NCBI RefSeq assembly: GCF_004345665.1
Contig: NZ_SLWR01000017.1
Span: 1-64,000, forward strand
DNA from: Kribbella antiqua
GTDB lineage: Bacteria; Actinomycetota; Actinomycetes; Propionibacteriales; Kribbellaceae
Reading direction: 5' to 3'
DNA: 64,000 nucleotides
This document shows positions 9,134 to 17,562 of this stretch, piece by piece (position 1 is the first letter of the stretch; each line of letters starts with the position of its first letter). Under the pieces are notes generated by a model. It worked only from the letters and a program-made list of their open reading frames with translations, was not told where the DNA came from and did not search any database. A program made the translations under genes and the position numbers.

Positions 9134-9170
9134 ATCAGGCCCCGGGGACCGAACGTCCCCGGGGCCTGAT
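9134..9170 (+). terminator. Perfect 15-bp terminator hairpin
   Basis: ATCAGGCCCCGGGGA (9134-9148) pairs without mismatch with TCCCCGGGGCCTGAT (9156-9170) over a 7-nt loop, 11 bp after the esterase stop. It also lies between convergent genes and can serve the leftward DeoR operon. Confidence 0.85.
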
Positions 9171-9184
9171 CGTGGATCAACAGG

Positions 9185-9976
9185 TCAGTCTGCCGGCGAT
9201 TCGACCGCCGGGACGAGGACGACCTCGATTCCCTTATCCTCGAACCGCCGCACCTCGGCGGGCGGGGCCGAGTCATCGGTCACCAGAGTCCAGCGCGGCG
9301 GCATCACCGCCCACGCGTGAAAGGGTCCCTGGCCGAGCTTGGCACCGTGCGCGAGGACGTAGACGTGATCGGCGCGGCCCATCATGAGCTCTTTCAATCG
9401 CGTCTGCTCGAGATCCTTCTCGTTGATACCGCGGTCGGCACGGACCCCGTCGGCCCCCATGAACGCGCGATCGAACGACATCCGCTCGAGCGAGGCTTCT
9501 GTGAGCGGTCCGACGAAGGACTGGCTGATGATCCGCAGCCGCCCGCCCAGCACGATCACCTCGATGTTCTCGGCTTCAGCCAGTACGTCGAGCGCGGTCA
9601 GGGCGGTTGTGGTCACGGAAAGGTTGGTAAAGCCGGTGAGTTCCTGGGCCAGCGCGGTCGTGGTCGATCCGCCGTCCAGCAGCACGTTCTCACCAGGCAC
9701 GATCTGGCGAGCGGCCCAGCCCGCGATCGCGCGTTTGGCCTCGTACGCCTCGCCGAGGCGCTGGCGCAGTGATGCCTCCGGATGCGGCTCGAGGCTCAGC
9801 GCGCCTCCGTAGGTACGCGCGAGTTTCCCCTGCGCGGTCAGCAGGGCAAGGTCACGCCGGATCGTCGAGGGCGTGACGCCGAGCCGCGCGGACAGATCCT
9901 CCACGTTGGCCAGCCCGTCCGACGCGGCCATCCGGACGATCTGCTCGCGTCGCTCCCCCGACCTCTGCCTGCTCAC
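9185..9976 (-). CDS. DeoR-family transcriptional regulator
   Basis: From GTG 9976 the protein has 263 residues (SRQRSGERREQIVRMA...). A TTG at 9994 would add six residues. Residues ~5-60 are the DeoR winged helix (VEDLSARLGVTPSTIRRDLA, YGGAL). The rest is the DeoR sensor fold: LLDGGSTTTALAQEL phosphate-sugar loop, VIVLGG, MGADGV and KELMMG. Such proteins usually sense a phosphorylated sugar intermediate. The gene is last in a minus-strand operon after the PdxA2-type dehydrogenase, so it probably senses a phosphorylated four-carbon acid or DHAP-like product. It likely acts at the divergent promoter region near 12.3 kb. Confidence 0.85.
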   Translation of the reverse strand: MSRQRSGERREQIVRMAASDGLANVEDLSARLGVTPSTIRRDLALLTAQGKLARTYGGALSLEPHPEASLRQRLGEAYEAKRAIAGWAARQIVPGENVLLDGGSTTTALAQELTGFTNLSVTTTALTALDVLAEAENIEVIVLGGRLRIISQSFVGPLTEASLERMSFDRAFMGADGVRADRGINEKDLEQTRLKELMMGRADHVYVLAHGAKLGQGPFHAWAVMPPRWTLVTDDSAPPAEVRRFEDKGIEVVLVPAVESPAD

Positions 9977-10000
9977 GCCTCGCACTTTATCCAAGGAAGG

Positions 10001-11005
10001 TCAGCCTGCCACTCGCTCCGGAGCCATCTCGACCGCGAGTCGCAGTGCCTCGATCATCGAGCGGTGGTCCGCCACACCCTGGCCGGCGATGTCGAACGCC
10101 GTACCGTGGTCGACCGATGTTCGGATCACCGGCAATCCGACGGTGACGTTGACCCCCGCCTCGAGTCCGAGGATCTTGACGGGACCGTGGCCTTGGTCGT
10201 GGTACATCGCCACCACAAGGTCGTAGTCGCCGCGACCGGCGAGGAAGAACAGCGTGTCGGCCGGCAGCGGACCGTGCACGTCGATGCCGTCGGCCTGGCA
10301 CACCTCGACCCCGGGAGCGATCTTCGTCTCCTCCTCGCCCCGTCCGAACAGGCCGTTCTCGCCGGCGTGCGGGTTGATCCCGCAGACACCGATCTTCGGC
10401 GCCGCGAAGCCCGCGTCAACCAAGGCTTGATGGCCGCGCCGGATGGTGCGCTCGACCAGCCCGGGTTCGATCCGGTCCACCGCGTCGATCAGGCCGATAT
10501 GAGTGGTGACATGGATGACCTTCACCTTGGGCGTCGACAGCATCATCGACACCTCCTTGGTGCCGGTGAGTTCCGCCAGGAGCTCGGTGTGCCCGGGGAA
10601 GATGTGCCCGCCTGCCTGCAAGGCTGCCTTGTTCAGCGGCGCCGTGCAGATCGCCTGCACCTGTCCGGACATCGCGAGCTCGCTCGCGACTCGGACGTAG
10701 TGGTACGCCGCATCGCCCGCGACCGCCGACACCGCACCGAACGGCAGGTCCGGCGGCAACAGTCCGAGATCGATGACGTTGATACGCCCCGGTGTGAACT
10801 CCGCCTCACCCGCGCTCCCGATCGCGACGATGTCGGGTTCGAGACCGACGATCCGCGCGGCCTGCCGGAGTCGCTCGGCATCCCCGATGACGACGCAGTG
10901 CGCGGCTTGCGAGATGGTGGGGTCGAGGAGCGCTCGGACGATGACCTCGGGACCGATACCGGCGCCGTCGCCCATCGTGACGGCGATCTGGGGGGTGCTG
11001 CTCAT
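10001..11005 (-). CDS. pdxA2: PdxA2-like 4-phospho-threonate/erythronate dehydrogenase
   Basis: 334 residues, normal for PdxA. Visible family marks are VTMGDGAGIGPEV at the start and three metal-ligand histidine regions: VTTHIGLIDAV, MYHDQGHGPVK and TSVDHGTAFDIAG. PdxA makes the pyridoxine precursor, but PdxA2 paralogues oxidise and decarboxylate 4-phospho-D-threonate or 4-phospho-D-erythronate to dihydroxyacetone phosphate. The start codon overlaps the stop of a DUF1537 kinase, the known partner in that catabolic route, so I favour PdxA2 over vitamin B6 synthesis. No pdxJ is nearby. Which stereoisomer is used cannot be read from the sequence. Confidence 0.85.
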   Translation of the reverse strand: MSSTPQIAVTMGDGAGIGPEVIVRALLDPTISQAAHCVVIGDAERLRQAARIVGLEPDIVAIGSAGEAEFTPGRINVIDLGLLPPDLPFGAVSAVAGDAAYHYVRVASELAMSGQVQAICTAPLNKAALQAGGHIFPGHTELLAELTGTKEVSMMLSTPKVKVIHVTTHIGLIDAVDRIEPGLVERTIRRGHQALVDAGFAAPKIGVCGINPHAGENGLFGRGEEETKIAPGVEVCQADGIDVHGPLPADTLFFLAGRGDYDLVVAMYHDQGHGPVKILGLEAGVNVTVGLPVIRTSVDHGTAFDIAGQGVADHRSMIEALRLAVEMAPERVAG

Positions 11006-12213
11006 GTCGGCTCCTCGGGTACGGGTTCGGTGAACAAGCTGGCGACGAGATCGGCGAGCGAGGTGGGGCTGCCGAAGCTGCCGGGACGGGTGACCACGAG
11101 TCGGTCACCAGCTCGGGACAGCACTGCTCCGCAGCGCTCTGCGACCGGCGTCAGGCGGTCGATGCCAAGCAGGTCCAGGACCCCACGGGCAGTCTCACCG
11201 CCGGTGAGAACGAGAGCGCGGTGATCCGCAGCCGCCGGCTCGACGGCCTGCGCCAGCGAGGCAGCCAGTTGTGGTGCCAGCTCAGGCCGTACGCCGGCAT
11301 CTCCGTCCAGGCTCACCACGGCGCACCGGGAGCCCCGGACCCGGGACGCGATGTCGCGCCGCATCCCGCGAGGATCACGCAGCAGGACGTGCGGGTCGAG
11401 CCGCAGTACGACGTCAGCTGCGGCCTCCAGCGCCGTCAGCTGGACGGACAGTGAGGGGGCCGCACTTCCGACCACCACCAGGACGGCCTCCGCCGCGGAT
11501 CGGGGCGCGGCGCCCAACTCCGCGTCGGCCGGGAAGGCGCGCGCTGCTGCGGCGGCGAGCGCGCCGGACCCAACCAGTACAGGCCGCTCACTGACTTCGC
11601 GCGCAGCGGCGTGGACACGGTCCAGGTCGGCGTCGGATTCGGCGTCACAGACCGCGACGAGCCCCGCCGTGCCGGCTTCCGCGAATGCCTTGGCCAGCAC
11701 CTCACCGCCCTGACGAACCGTTGCCAACGGCACCGAATAGGTGGCCAACGGCGCCAACGCCTCCGAGACGGAGCGTGGCACGGGCCGTTCCTCGGCATGC
11801 CACCACCCGGTCTCGTGCAAGGGCATTCCCCCAACCCGGAGGAGACCGTCGACCACGACCCGGCCGGCGGACGGCAGAGCCGAAGCAACGATGGGGGCAA
11901 CGCCGTACAGCTCCTGCAGGGCACCAACCTCGGCGGCGAGGTTGCCACGCAAGAGCGAATCGACCTTCTTCAGGATCGGCAGACCGCCGCACACCGCGAT
12001 CGCAGACCGCACCGAAGCCGCCGCGTCCGCCGGGCTCTGTCGCCGGGAGTCCGTGTCGACGGCGATCACACGTGCCGCGGATCGCTCATCGACAACGGGA
12101 GGCCGGTGTGGGGCCTGCAGGCCGACCGAAATACGCAGAGTGCGCAACAGAAAGGCGGCGGCTGACTCGGCCGCGCCACTCAGATCGTCAGCCACGATCG
12201 CCAGCTCCGGCAT
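11002..12213 (-). CDS. DUF1537 four-carbon acid sugar kinase (DtnK/OtnK-like)
   Basis: 403 residues from ATG 12213, preceded by GAAGGGAGGGGTG. The N-terminal domain shows the signature IVADDLSGAAESAAAF and KKVDSLLRGNLAAEV. The C-terminal nucleotide-binding domain shows VLVVVGSAAPSLSVQLTAL and the glycine-rich VLTGGETARGVLDLLG. These kinases phosphorylate threonate or erythronate at O4, giving the substrate of PdxA2. The overlap with the downstream pdxA2-like gene (ATGA) implies translational coupling. A second DUF1537 gene lies at 63045, beside different transport genes, so this genome has more than one such route. Confidence 0.88.
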   Translation of the reverse strand: MPELAIVADDLSGAAESAAAFLLRTLRISVGLQAPHRPPVVDERSAARVIAVDTDSRRQSPADAAASVRSAIAVCGGLPILKKVDSLLRGNLAAEVGALQELYGVAPIVASALPSAGRVVVDGLLRVGGMPLHETGWWHAEERPVPRSVSEALAPLATYSVPLATVRQGGEVLAKAFAEAGTAGLVAVCDAESDADLDRVHAAAREVSERPVLVGSGALAAAAARAFPADAELGAAPRSAAEAVLVVVGSAAPSLSVQLTALEAAADVVLRLDPHVLLRDPRGMRRDIASRVRGSRCAVVSLDGDAGVRPELAPQLAASLAQAVEPAAADHRALVLTGGETARGVLDLLGIDRLTPVAERCGAVLSRAGDRLVVTRPGSFGSPTSLADLVASLFTEPVPEEPT

Positions 12214-12353
12214 CACCCCTCCCTTCGTCGATCCTCAGAAACCCTGTGTTTACAAGCGTTTCCCCGCCACGAGCACGCCGAACCGCAGACTCCCACAGAG
12301 AGCCTGACCGGGCAGTTGCTCAAGATCAGATCACGCAAATGACGCTACAGGTA

Positions 12354-12370
12354 TTGCGCAGAACACGCAA
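12354..12370. promoter_or_regulatory. Inverted repeat, candidate DeoR operator
   Basis: TTGCG-N7-CGCAA lies between the divergent kinase and ABC-transporter genes, 66 bp before the binding-protein start. A second CACGCAA is at 12332-12338. Position and symmetry fit an operator for the DeoR regulator at 9185. The link is inferred. Confidence 0.45.
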
Positions 12371-12435
12371 CAATGTCATCTTGTGGAAACGAGCCCGTCA
12401 CCGGGCGCCCCCTGGCAGAGTTCAAGGAGAACGTC

Positions 12436-14061
12436 ATGTCCGACATCGAGAAGTTGGTCGATACCGCCGAGTCGGGCACGGGAGTCTCCCGGCGGGCGAT
12501 CCTGCAGTTCTTCGGCATCGTCGGCGCGAGTGCGGCGCTCGGCTCGACTGTCACTGCCTGCGCCGGTCCGCAGAGCTCGGGCGCGGCAAACGGAGGCGGC
12601 AGCTCAGGCACCGGCGGGAAGCTCAGCATCGTGCTCAACCGCAACCTGGTCAGCCTCGACAACAAGCTCAACCAGTACGACGCCGCCGTGACCGTGCAGC
12701 GCGCGGTCCGCCAAGCGCTGACCCGGATCGGTCCGGACCTGAAGCCCGAACTGGTACTCGCCGAGAAGTTCGAGCTCACCTCGCCGACCGTGTGGACGGT
12801 GAAACTGCGCAGCGACGTCCACTACTCGGACAAGTCGCCCGTCACGGTCGAGGACGTCGAGACCGCACTGAAGCTCTACTTCCAGGTCAAGGCCGGATAT
12901 GTCGCCTCGCAGTTCCCGGAGCAGCCCACGTTCGCCAAAGTGGACGACAAGACCTTCACGCTCACCACCAAGAAGCCTGTGGTGACGCTGGACTCGCTGA
13001 TGTCGAACATCCTGATCACCCCGGCCAAGGCCAACAAGGCCGAGGAACTGCGCGAAGGCATCGGCAGTGGCCCCTTCAAGGTCGCCTCGGCCGACTCCGG
13101 CACCGGCACCTACCGCCTCGTGCGCAACGACGACCACTGGGGCGAGAAGGCCTTGCTCGACGAGGTCAACGTGTCGTATCAGGAGGAAGAGGGCGCGCGG
13201 GTCATCGCGATCACGTCCGGCCAGGCCGATGTGATCGACACCATCACTCCCGAGTCGGCGACCGCGCTCAAGAAGAAGAACGACATCGAACTCGTCCAGG
13301 AGCCGGGCACCCGACTGATTCACCTGTTCTACAACTTCCGCAAACCGGCCGGCCACCCGCTCACGAACCCGAAGGTCCGTGAGGCGCTCAGCCATGCGGT
13401 CGACCACGACTCGCTGATCTCCAGCCTGATGAACGGACTCGTCAAGTCCGCGGAGGGCGTCGTACCGAAGACCCTGGCCGGGTTCGCGAAGACCGGTGAG
13501 TACACGTTCGACCCGGCGAAAGCGAAATCGATGCTCGCTGCCGAAAGTGTCTCGAACCTGAAGTTGACGTTCATCTGGGAGGAGTCGGAGTTCGCCGGCG
13601 CGGCCCGGGTGATGGAGGCACTGGTCGACATGCTCGGCGACGTCGGTGTGAAGGCGACGCTGAAGGAGATCCCGAAGGGCGGCGACATCAACACCTGGCG
13701 CCGCGGCGAGGCCGGCGACTGGGACGTGCTCGGCAACGGCTACGGGAACCAGACCGGCCTGGCGATCACCAACCTCCAGGGCCAGTACGCCGGTACGGCG
13801 GCCAAGGAGAAGACCAGGGACACGTATCACGGCTTCGTGTTCCCCGAGGTGACCAACCTGCTCGACCAGGCGAGTGCCGAACCGGACGCGGCCAAACGGG
13901 ACACGCTGCTCAAGCAAGCACAGGAAAAGATCTGGGCGCTCTGGCCGGCGATGTGGGCCTGGACGCCGGACAACGTACTGGCGAAGCGGAAGCGGGTCGC
14001 CACGCTCGAACTGTCTCCCACCAACTCTTACGACCTGTCCAAGGTCAAGGTCTCGGGCTGA
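12436..14061 (+). CDS. ABC importer substrate-binding lipoprotein, oligopeptide (SBP_bac_5) type
   Basis: 541 residues. ATG 12436 follows TTCAAGGAGA; an earlier in-frame ATG at 12373 is less likely. A twin-arginine-like start (SRRAILQFFG) and a lipobox ending at VTAC predict an exported, lipid-anchored protein. The body is the DppA/OppA fold: LVLAEKFELTSPTVWTVKLR, VTVEDVETALKLYF, GSGPFKVASADSGTGTYRLV and NPKVREALSHAVDHDSLIS. The family normally binds peptides, but actinobacterial members beside sugar-catabolic genes often bind oligosaccharides. Here the context (C4-acid kinase, aldolase, BNR hydrolase) suggests a glycan fragment or sugar-acid conjugate. First gene of a nine-gene plus-strand operon. 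Confidence 0.9.
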   Translation: MSDIEKLVDTAESGTGVSRRAILQFFGIVGASAALGSTVTACAGPQSSGAANGGGSSGTGGKLSIVLNRNLVSLDNKLNQYDAAVTVQRAVRQALTRIGPDLKPELVLAEKFELTSPTVWTVKLRSDVHYSDKSPVTVEDVETALKLYFQVKAGYVASQFPEQPTFAKVDDKTFTLTTKKPVVTLDSLMSNILITPAKANKAEELREGIGSGPFKVASADSGTGTYRLVRNDDHWGEKALLDEVNVSYQEEEGARVIAITSGQADVIDTITPESATALKKKNDIELVQEPGTRLIHLFYNFRKPAGHPLTNPKVREALSHAVDHDSLISSLMNGLVKSAEGVVPKTLAGFAKTGEYTFDPAKAKSMLAAESVSNLKLTFIWEESEFAGAARVMEALVDMLGDVGVKATLKEIPKGGDINTWRRGEAGDWDVLGNGYGNQTGLAITNLQGQYAGTAAKEKTRDTYHGFVFPEVTNLLDQASAEPDAAKRDTLLKQAQEKIWALWPAMWAWTPDNVLAKRKRVATLELSPTNSYDLSKVKVSG

Positions 14062-14064
14062 GCC

Positions 14065-15000
14065 ATGCCACGCTACATTCTCAAGCGTCTCGGCCAGACC
14101 GTGCTGACGGCCTGGATCACTGTGACGGTCGTCTTCCTGCTTCTCCGGCTGGCCCCTGGTGATCCGGCCGTGAACTACGCCCCGCCGAACCCGACCAGCG
14201 AGCAACTGGCCGCCGTACGGCAGGAGTTCGGACTCGACCAGCCACTGTTGTCGCAGTACCTCACCTATCTCGGCAACCTGCTGCACGGCGACATCGGTAC
14301 GTCGTTCCAGTTCCGGCAGCCCGCCCTGCAGGTAGTGATGGATCGACTGCCCTACACGGTCACGCTGGCCGTCGCGGCCATCGCGGTGACCGCGGCGCTC
14401 GCGATCCCGCTGGGCGTCTGGATGGCGCGGCGCGGCGACACCGCACCGGAGCTCGGCGCGAACATCGCCACCATCGCCGGCCAGTCGATGCCGGACTTCT
14501 GGATCGGCTTCGTGCTGCTGATCGTGTTCGCGGTCAACCTGCAGTGGCTGCCGTCGTCGGGGTTCACCTCGACGAGCGCGATCGTGCTGCCGTGCCTGAC
14601 CATCGTGGTGCTTCAGGTCGCGCTGATCTCCCGGCTGGTCCGGCGTGAGATGGCGGTGAACCTGGCCGCTCCGTACCTGACCATCGCACGGTCCCGCGGC
14701 GTCTCCGAGCGTCGGCTGACCTGGCGCTACGCGTTCGCGAACTCGTCCATCCCGGTCGTCACCGCGCTCGGAACCCGGTTCGCCGCGATGCTCAACGGCG
14801 TGGTCATCGTCGAGGTGGTGTTCAAGTGGCCGGGCGTCGGCGAACTGGTGGTCGACGCGCTGTCGAGGCGGGACTTCCCGTTGATCCAGGCAACTGTCCT
14901 TGTGACTGTCGTCCTCGCCCTGGTGGTCCAGCTGCTGGTGGACCTGCTGTATCCGCTCATCGACCCCCGGGTCCGGCTCGGTCAGGAGGCCCGCTCGTGA
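14065..15000 (+). CDS. DppB-type ABC permease
   Basis: 311 residues with six predicted membrane spans. The N-terminus (MPRYILKRLGQTVLTAWITV) and the following RLAPGDP and LLHGDIGTSF are characteristic of the DppB/OppB subunit. The EAA loop reads YLTIARSRGVSERRLTWRYA. It sits 3 bp after the binding protein and its stop overlaps the GTG of the next permease, so the three form one transporter. Confidence 0.92.
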   Translation: MPRYILKRLGQTVLTAWITVTVVFLLLRLAPGDPAVNYAPPNPTSEQLAAVRQEFGLDQPLLSQYLTYLGNLLHGDIGTSFQFRQPALQVVMDRLPYTVTLAVAAIAVTAALAIPLGVWMARRGDTAPELGANIATIAGQSMPDFWIGFVLLIVFAVNLQWLPSSGFTSTSAIVLPCLTIVVLQVALISRLVRREMAVNLAAPYLTIARSRGVSERRLTWRYAFANSSIPVVTALGTRFAAMLNGVVIVEVVFKWPGVGELVVDALSRRDFPLIQATVLVTVVLALVVQLLVDLLYPLIDPRVRLGQEARS

Positions 15001-15890
15001 CAGACGTCGCCGCACCGTCAGGCATCGCCCGCAGGCTGCTCCGCCGGTCGGCTGCGGCGCGCAAGGCTCGCTACAGCACGATCAAGATCTGGGTCGGCGC
15101 GATCTGCGCCGGCATCGTGATCATCCCGGTGGCGCTCGCCCGCGTCCTTCCGCTCCCCGATCCCGTGCACGGTGTGCTCAAGGAGACGTCGCTTCCGCCG
15201 TTCAGCCCGGGTCATCTGCTCGGGACCGATCCGAACGGCCGGGACCTGCTCTCCCGCATCCTGCATGGCGGCCAGACCTCGTTGCTGATCGGAGTGCTGG
15301 CCATCGCCTTGTCCGGCGTCATCGGCATCGCGGCGGGCGCCGCCGCCGGCTACTTCGGCGGCTGGGTCGACACGATCGTCTCGCGTCTGCTCGAAGCCCA
15401 GATGTCGCTGCCGCTGCTGCTGATGCTGCTGCTGGTCGTCGCGCTCTTCGGCCCGTCCGTGCCGGTCATCACGCTGGTGATCGCGGTCGCGCAATGGCCG
15501 GAGCCGGCCCGGCTCACCCGCGCGCTGGTTCTGGTCGAGCGCGAGAAGCCGTACGTCGCCGCCGCCCAGGTGCTCGGGCTCGGACGACTGAAGATCATCG
15601 TCCGCCACATCGTCCCGAACATCCTGTCGCAGACCCTCGTCGTCGTCTTCCTGCTGCTCGCCCAGGCCGTGTTGCTCGAGAGCGCGCTCAGCTTCCTCGG
15701 CGCCGGTGTGCAACGCCCGTACCCGACCTGGGGCGGCATCATCTCCGACGGCCGTGAACTCTTCGTCACAGGTGCCTGGTGGCTCGTGACGATCCCCGGC
15801 ATCGCGATCGCGCTGCTCGTGCTCGGCGTCAACCTGCTCGGCGACGGTCTGCGCGACCGGGTCCGCCGCGCGAAGGCGGTGACCGGCTGA
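14997..15890 (+). CDS. DppC-type ABC permease
   Basis: 297 residues from GTG 14997, which overlaps the preceding TGA; upstream in-frame codons belong to the DppB overlap and are rejected. Marks of the DppC subunit are a cytoplasmic N-terminus with a first membrane span (KIWVGAICAGIVIIPVALA), HLLGTDPNGRDLLSRILHGG and the EAA loop YVAAAQVLGLGRLKIIVRHI. The C-terminus GVNLLGDGLRDRVRR is standard. Its stop overlaps the next ATG. Confidence 0.92.
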   Translation: MTDVAAPSGIARRLLRRSAAARKARYSTIKIWVGAICAGIVIIPVALARVLPLPDPVHGVLKETSLPPFSPGHLLGTDPNGRDLLSRILHGGQTSLLIGVLAIALSGVIGIAAGAAAGYFGGWVDTIVSRLLEAQMSLPLLLMLLLVVALFGPSVPVITLVIAVAQWPEPARLTRALVLVEREKPYVAAAQVLGLGRLKIIVRHIVPNILSQTLVVVFLLLAQAVLLESALSFLGAGVQRPYPTWGGIISDGRELFVTGAWWLVTIPGIAIALLVLGVNLLGDGLRDRVRRAKAVTG

Positions 15891-16735
15891 TGCCGATCCT
15901 CAGCGTTCGCGACCTCACCGTCGATCTGATGACCGCGGGCGGAGTGATCCGGGCCGTCGATGGCGTGACCTTCGGCATCGACTCCGGAGAAACCGTCACG
16001 ATCATCGGCGAGTCCGGGTCCGGCAAGTCGACGACAGCGATGGCACTGCTCCGGTTGCTCCCGGACGATCTCGCCGTACTTGCGGGCCAAGCGGAGCTCA
16101 CCGGCAAGGACGTGATCGGGACCCGCAAGCACATCGACGGACTGCGCGGGCGGGCAGTGGTGCTCGTCCCCCAGGACCCGATGACCGCGCTCAACCCGAT
16201 CGCGACGGTGGGCCGGCAGATGGTCGAGGCGATCCGGCTGCGGCATCGGTGCGGCAAGGCGGAGGCACGTGACCGGGCACTCGCCTTACTCCGGCAGGTC
16301 CACCTCAGCCGGCCGGAGCAGCGCCTGAAGCAGTATCCGCACGAACTGTCCGGCGGTATGCTCCAGCGCGTCCTGATCGCGATGGCGCTGTCCGCCCAGG
16401 CCGAATTGATCGTGGCCGACGAACCCACCTCGGCACTCGACGTCACTGTGCAGGCCGGGATCCTCGACCTCCTGCTGGAGATCCAGCAGGAGACCGGCGT
16501 CGGCATCCTGCTGATCACCCACGACCTGGGCGTCGCCCGGCTGATGAGCGACCGGATCCATGTGATGCAGTCCGGCAAGTTCGTCGAGAGCGGCCCGGTC
16601 GAGCACGTGGTCGACCGGCCACAGCATGCGTACACCCGCAAGCTGCTCGACGCGATACCGAAACTCGGCCCTTGGGACGATCCCGACGTACCGACCGCCC
16701 GGAAGCTCGAAGTGATGAACGGAGGGTCGTCATGA
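15890..16735 (+). CDS. DppD-type ABC ATPase
   Basis: 281 residues from ATG 15890. Walker A GESGSGKST, Q-loop VPQDPM, signature LSGGMLQRVLIAMAL, Walker B LIVADEPTSALD and H-loop LLITHDLG are all intact. The C-terminal PQHAYTRKLLDAIPKL is the oligopeptide-transporter extension. The usual cysteine cluster of DppD/OppD that holds an iron-sulfur centre is not evident. The stop overlaps the start of the paired ATPase. Confidence 0.92.
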   Translation: MPILSVRDLTVDLMTAGGVIRAVDGVTFGIDSGETVTIIGESGSGKSTTAMALLRLLPDDLAVLAGQAELTGKDVIGTRKHIDGLRGRAVVLVPQDPMTALNPIATVGRQMVEAIRLRHRCGKAEARDRALALLRQVHLSRPEQRLKQYPHELSGGMLQRVLIAMALSAQAELIVADEPTSALDVTVQAGILDLLLEIQQETGVGILLITHDLGVARLMSDRIHVMQSGKFVESGPVEHVVDRPQHAYTRKLLDAIPKLGPWDDPDVPTARKLEVMNGGSS

Positions 16736-17562
16736 CCTTGCTGGAGGTCTCCGGTCTGGTGGTGCAGTACGGCGAGCATCGCGCCGTCGACGAGGTGTCC
16801 TTCGAGCTGCCTCGCGGTGGATCGCTGGCCCTGGTCGGCGAATCGGGTTCCGGGAAATCCACCATCGCGCGCGCCTTGGTGCGGTTGGTCCGGCCGTCGG
16901 CCGGGTCGATCGTGTTCGACGGAGTCGACCTGACGACCCTGACGGAACGCCGCTTGCGGCCACTGCGACACCGGATCCAGATGGTGTTCCAGGACCCGTA
17001 CGGCTCGCTCGACCCGCACCTCGACGCCCAGCACATCGTCGCCGAACCGATCGCGGTCCGCGGCGAACGATCCCGCCGTACCCGGGAGAAGCGCGCGGCC
17101 GAACTGCTCGACCAGGTCGGACTGCCGTCGTCGGCGCTCACCCGCAAACCGCACGAGTTCTCCGGCGGCCAGCGGCAACGCATCGGCATCGCCCGCGCCC
17201 TCGCCTCCGAGCCGGACCTGTTGGTGCTGGACGAGGCGACGAGTGCTCTGGATGTCTCCGTCCAGGCGCAGGTACTCGAGATCCTGGCCGCATTGCGTGC
17301 CGAGCAGGGCCTGACCTACTTGTTCATCTCCCACAACCTCGGCGTCGTGACTGCCGTGTGCGACCAGGTCGCCGTACTGCGATCCGGTCAGATCGTGGAG
17401 CAGGGTGCGGTGGCCGACGTACTGCAGCGTCCACAGCACGAGTACACCCAGCGACTCCGGCGCAGCGCGCTCGAACCGGCGCTCATCTCGGGACGCAAAC
17501 CCCGCGAAGTCGTCCGGGCGATCGCGGCATCCCGCACCGCGGAGAGCGCGGCCGCTTCATGA
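16732..17562 (+). CDS. DppF-type ABC ATPase
   Basis: 276 residues; ATG 16732 follows GGAGGG. Walker A GESGSGKST, Q-loop MVFQDPYGSLDP, signature FSGGQRQRIGIARAL, Walker B LLVLDEATSALD and H-loop LFISHNLG are complete. The PQHEYTQRL extension identifies the DppF/OppF partner. With the preceding four genes it completes a five-part importer. Its stop overlaps the following aldo/keto reductase start, so transport and catabolism are cotranscribed. Confidence 0.92.
   Translation: MTLLEVSGLVVQYGEHRAVDEVSFELPRGGSLALVGESGSGKSTIARALVRLVRPSAGSIVFDGVDLTTLTERRLRPLRHRIQMVFQDPYGSLDPHLDAQHIVAEPIAVRGERSRRTREKRAAELLDQVGLPSSALTRKPHEFSGGQRQRIGIARALASEPDLLVLDEATSALDVSVQAQVLEILAALRAEQGLTYLFISHNLGVVTAVCDQVAVLRSGQIVEQGAVADVLQRPQHEYTQRLRRSALEPALISGRKPREVVRAIAASRTAESAAAS

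Noticed and set aside
10001..11005. Vitamin B6 biosynthesis by PdxA
   Set aside because: The gene overlaps a DUF1537 kinase and is followed by a DeoR regulator. No other pyridoxine gene is nearby.
12604..15015. An 803-codon minus-strand open frame opposite the ABC-transporter genes
   Set aside because: Its sequence is the Arg/His/Gln/Val-rich antisense pattern of high-GC genes, and the plus strand carries well-conserved SBP and permease genes with ribosome sites.
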